Source: Treponema sp.
Lineage (GTDB): Bacteria; Spirochaetota; Spirochaetia; Treponematales; Breznakiellaceae
Assembly: GCA_009786625.1 (NCBI GenBank)
Contig: WQRT01000171.1
Span: 1 to 6,154, forward strand
DNA: 6,154 nt
Direction of reading: 5' to 3'
In this document: positions 4,382 through 6,154 of the stretch, in pieces
Position numbering within the stretch: the first letter of the stretch is position 1
How the letters are laid out: every line of letters starts with the position of its first letter
Notes under the pieces: generated by a model
Seen by the model: the letters and a program-made list of their open reading frames with translations, nothing else
The model's database searches: none
What the model was told of the DNA's origin: nothing
Translations under genes and position numbers: made by a program

Positions 4382-6043
4382 CTAGGGGCGGACGACACGG
4401 AACCCATTGAAGATGTTCCTGACAGTCGGAGTGCTGTTGTTCCGGTGCGCGGAACGGACGTAAGCAGCTGAATGATCCCAGCTCCCGCCGCGCAGCACGC
4501 GTCCAGACCCCGAGGACGCGCCGTCCGGATCATTCTGCGCTCTGCTCGGGTAACTGCCGTACCAATCCCAGCACCACTCCCATACATTTCCGTGCATATC
4601 ATATAATCCCCATGCATTAGGAGTATAGCTTCCTACTGCGCTTGTTCTGTTTAATGTACTATTAAAAAGACTGTTAAAATTAGCCTGGCTTGTCGTTATG
4701 CTGTTTCCTGTACTATACGCAGTTATCGTCCCCGCCCGGCACGCGTATTCCCATTCAGCTTCTGTCGGCAGCCTGTACCCGTTCGCGCTTCTGTTCCATG
4801 TTACATTTGTTCCGCTTACTGTGTACGCGGGCGTTAATCCTTCCCTTGTGCTTCGGCGGTTGCAGTACTCTACAGCCTCAAACCAGCTTACATAGTATAT
4901 GGGGTATTCATCTCCTTCTCCCCGCATCTCTGATGACACGCTTACTCTGTCCCTTTGCTGCCTTACCGTAGTCCCCATTACTTCAAACCATTCCCTCTGA
5001 GTTACAAGGTATTGGCTCATTGTAAATGCGCTTACTGTTACCTGATGCTGTGGTGTTTCAGCATTCGCGTTTCTGTTTGGCTCATCCGCGGGGGATCCCC
5101 TTGTGTAGGTTCCTCCTTGTATTCTTACAAACCCAGCCTGTACCGCCGCGGACGGAACCACTGCGCTTGTCCCCGTCAATGTCCTTGCAAGCGTCTGCAT
5201 TTTACTTAAGCCGTCCGATATTTCCCTGTATTCCTCGTCACCCCCGATCAATAACGCGCCTGATTCAACATTCAGTATCTGCGCTAGAAAAAGATTCATA
5301 TTGCCGAGAGATGTTATGTTTCCCGCAAGTACAAACTGTGCGTTAGTTGCAATGCCGATGCGCCTTATCGTGTTTGGGTCTGTCGTGCCTGTCCTCTGTA
5401 TTTCATGTTCGTCGAATACCCTCTGTATCGTGCTTGTCCTTGGAAGCACCGCGTAACGCCCTGAGTTCGCTATGTCAATCGATAATATATGAGTTAACAC
5501 TTCCGCGTCCCTTTCGTTTATCCCGCTCGTCATCCTGTTAAACGGCACTATCGCGAGCTTAGGAAGCCGCGATGTGTTCTGCCTTGAAGCCGCTACAATT
5601 TTTTGCACCATATCAGGAAGGTACGCGCGTATTTCAGAAATTTCCGTGTAGTCTTTATAATCACCCGCGATCTGCTGGAGGCTTTCTACATGGATGATCG
5701 AAATAAAGACAAGGCGGCTCCTCCCCAGCTGCTGGACGTGCCCCGCCACGACGTACTCGGCGTTCATCTGCCTTCCCAACTGCGCTATCGTATCGGAGTC
5801 CGTCAATCCCGAACGCTGGAACTCCTGCTCCCTCATTATCGCATCAACGTTGCTTGTGCGCGGCACTACGGTAAACGCGCTCTGAAGCCCGCTCTGGTTA
5901 CCGAGAAGCATCGCGATGGTTTCGCCGTCATTGCCTGCGGTTCCTGTAAACGGCAGCACCGCCAATCTCGGTCTCGCCGTTTGCGCGGAAACCGCCGCAG
6001 TCATTGCAAGAAAAATAATCAGAATAAATGCGCATCTTTTCAT
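4382..6043 (-). CDS. exported protein: signal peptide, two CsgG/LpoB-like domains, FGE-sulfatase-like domain
   Basis: The 553 residues begin with a signal peptide: basic MKR, a hydrophobic core at 5-17 and an AVSA|Q type I cleavage site after residue 20. Two copies of one domain follow with a 136-140-residue period: RLAVLPF at 26-32 and KLAIVPF at 162-168, each later followed by VPRTS/LPRTS, a QEFQRSGLTD or HEIQRTGTTD turn and a YVVAGH or FVLAGN strand. This resembles CsgG/LpoB-like periplasmic domains. Residues 304-553 form an FGE-sulfatase (SUMF1-like) domain: RIQGGTYTRGS at 307-317, ETPQHQVTVSAF at 329-340, YYVSWFEAVEYCN at 383-395, YRLPTEAEWEYACR at 423-436, GLYDMHGNVWEWCWDWYG at 479-496, RVLRGGSW at 515-522 and the terminal NGFRVVRP. 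The two catalytic cysteines of true formylglycine-generating enzymes, expected after GGSW, are absent (DHSAAYVRSAHR), so it probably acts as a binding or structural module. A good ribosome binding site (AAGGAGA, 6051-6057) lies 7 nt before the ATG. Its location beyond the inner membrane is supported, but its partner and role are unknown. Confidence 0.85.
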   Translation of the reverse strand: MKRCAFILIIFLAMTAAVSAQTARPRLAVLPFTGTAGNDGETIAMLLGNQSGLQSAFTVVPRTSNVDAIMREQEFQRSGLTDSDTIAQLGRQMNAEYVVAGHVQQLGRSRLVFISIIHVESLQQIAGDYKDYTEISEIRAYLPDMVQKIVAASRQNTSRLPKLAIVPFNRMTSGINERDAEVLTHILSIDIANSGRYAVLPRTSTIQRVFDEHEIQRTGTTDPNTIRRIGIATNAQFVLAGNITSLGNMNLFLAQILNVESGALLIGGDEEYREISDGLSKMQTLARTLTGTSAVVPSAAVQAGFVRIQGGTYTRGSPADEPNRNANAETPQHQVTVSAFTMSQYLVTQREWFEVMGTTVRQQRDRVSVSSEMRGEGDEYPIYYVSWFEAVEYCNRRSTREGLTPAYTVSGTNVTWNRSANGYRLPTEAEWEYACRAGTITAYSTGNSITTSQANFNSLFNSTLNRTSAVGSYTPNAWGLYDMHGNVWEWCWDWYGSYPSRAQNDPDGASSGSGRVLRGGSWDHSAAYVRSAHRNNSTPTVRNIFNGFRVVRP

Positions 6044-6138
6044 TTGAGAGTCTCCTTGTTTGTTAACTGGTTAGAGATAGGTATTAACAGGTATAAATTA
6101 TTAGAAAATCTTAATATCGGACATTTTTTCTTAAAATC

Positions 6139-6152
6139 GGGGGGGGGGGGGG
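6139..6152. repeat. homopolymeric G14 tract upstream of the FGE-like gene
   Basis: Fourteen consecutive G on the plus strand (C14 on the coding strand of the FGE-like gene) lie 95 bp upstream of its ATG, 2 bp from the window edge. Tracts of this length change length by slipped-strand mispairing. In Treponema pallidum, poly-G tracts near promoters are known to modulate expression of outer-membrane protein genes. Between the tract and the start the DNA is AT-rich (for instance TAATAA and TTTATA on the minus strand), but no well-paired -35/-10 set could be chosen. A run at a sequence end can also be an assembly error. Confidence 0.75.
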
Positions 6153-6154
6153 AA

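Noticed and set aside
4333..4617. 94-residue open frame on the minus strand
   Set aside because: It overlaps the C-terminal coding region of the FGE-like gene in another frame and runs into the tandem repeat; it has no recognisable domain.
4690..5885. Several open frames of 63-106 residues on the plus strand opposite the FGE-like gene
   Set aside because: They are antisense to a clearly coding frame with recognised domains, and their translations are low-complexity Ser/Leu/Cys/Arg-rich with no motif.

Overview
The window looks like chromosomal DNA of a spirochaete, most likely of the Treponema lineage (inference). The grounds are the secreted protein that joins tandem CsgG/LpoB-like domains to a formylglycine-generating-enzyme (FGE) fold, the shortened cysteine desulfurase paired with a rhodanese-less ThiI, the long intergenic repeats built on CCGCGAACCACACGAAC-type words, and a G14 tract in front of an exported-protein gene. 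No rRNA, tRNA, transposase or CRISPR array is visible.

Layout. (1) 1-65, minus strand: the first 21 codons of an aspartate kinase, divergent from the next block. (2) 151-2522, plus strand: a two-gene sulfur-transfer operon, a PLP cysteine desulfurase whose stop overlaps the thiI start by 4 bp (ATGA). Together they should supply persulfide sulfur for 4-thiouridine in tRNA. (3) 2528-2632: a degenerate short repeat. (4) 2666-3768: an accessory block of toxin-antitoxin (TA) genes. It holds a Phd/VapB-type antitoxin with a dyad-containing leader, then the 3' remnant of its PIN-domain (VapC) toxin, which has lost its N-terminal half. Facing it on the minus strand is a DUF4258 toxin-like gene followed by a YgiT-type zinc-finger antitoxin-like gene, translationally coupled and preceded by a good sigma-70-like promoter that would give a leaderless mRNA. 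(5) 3769-4381: about 600 bp without a gene but full of repeats, namely three copies of a 95-bp unit followed by five copies of a 43-44-bp unit carrying a near-perfect dyad. (6) 4382-6043, minus strand: a 553-residue exported protein with two CsgG/LpoB-like domains and an FGE-like domain lacking the oxidase cysteines. (7) 6044-6154: its leader, ending at the window edge in a run of 14 G.

The conserved genes on the left look like ordinary housekeeping functions. The middle is a plastic region where two TA modules, one already broken, lie between copies of the same repeat in the same orientation. The right side is a candidate surface or periplasmic protein whose expression might vary through the G tract. 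No single complete new system is obvious. The strongest leads are the G14 tract, the two linked intergenic repeat families with a shared dyad core, and the decayed and intact TA modules placed between repeat copies.
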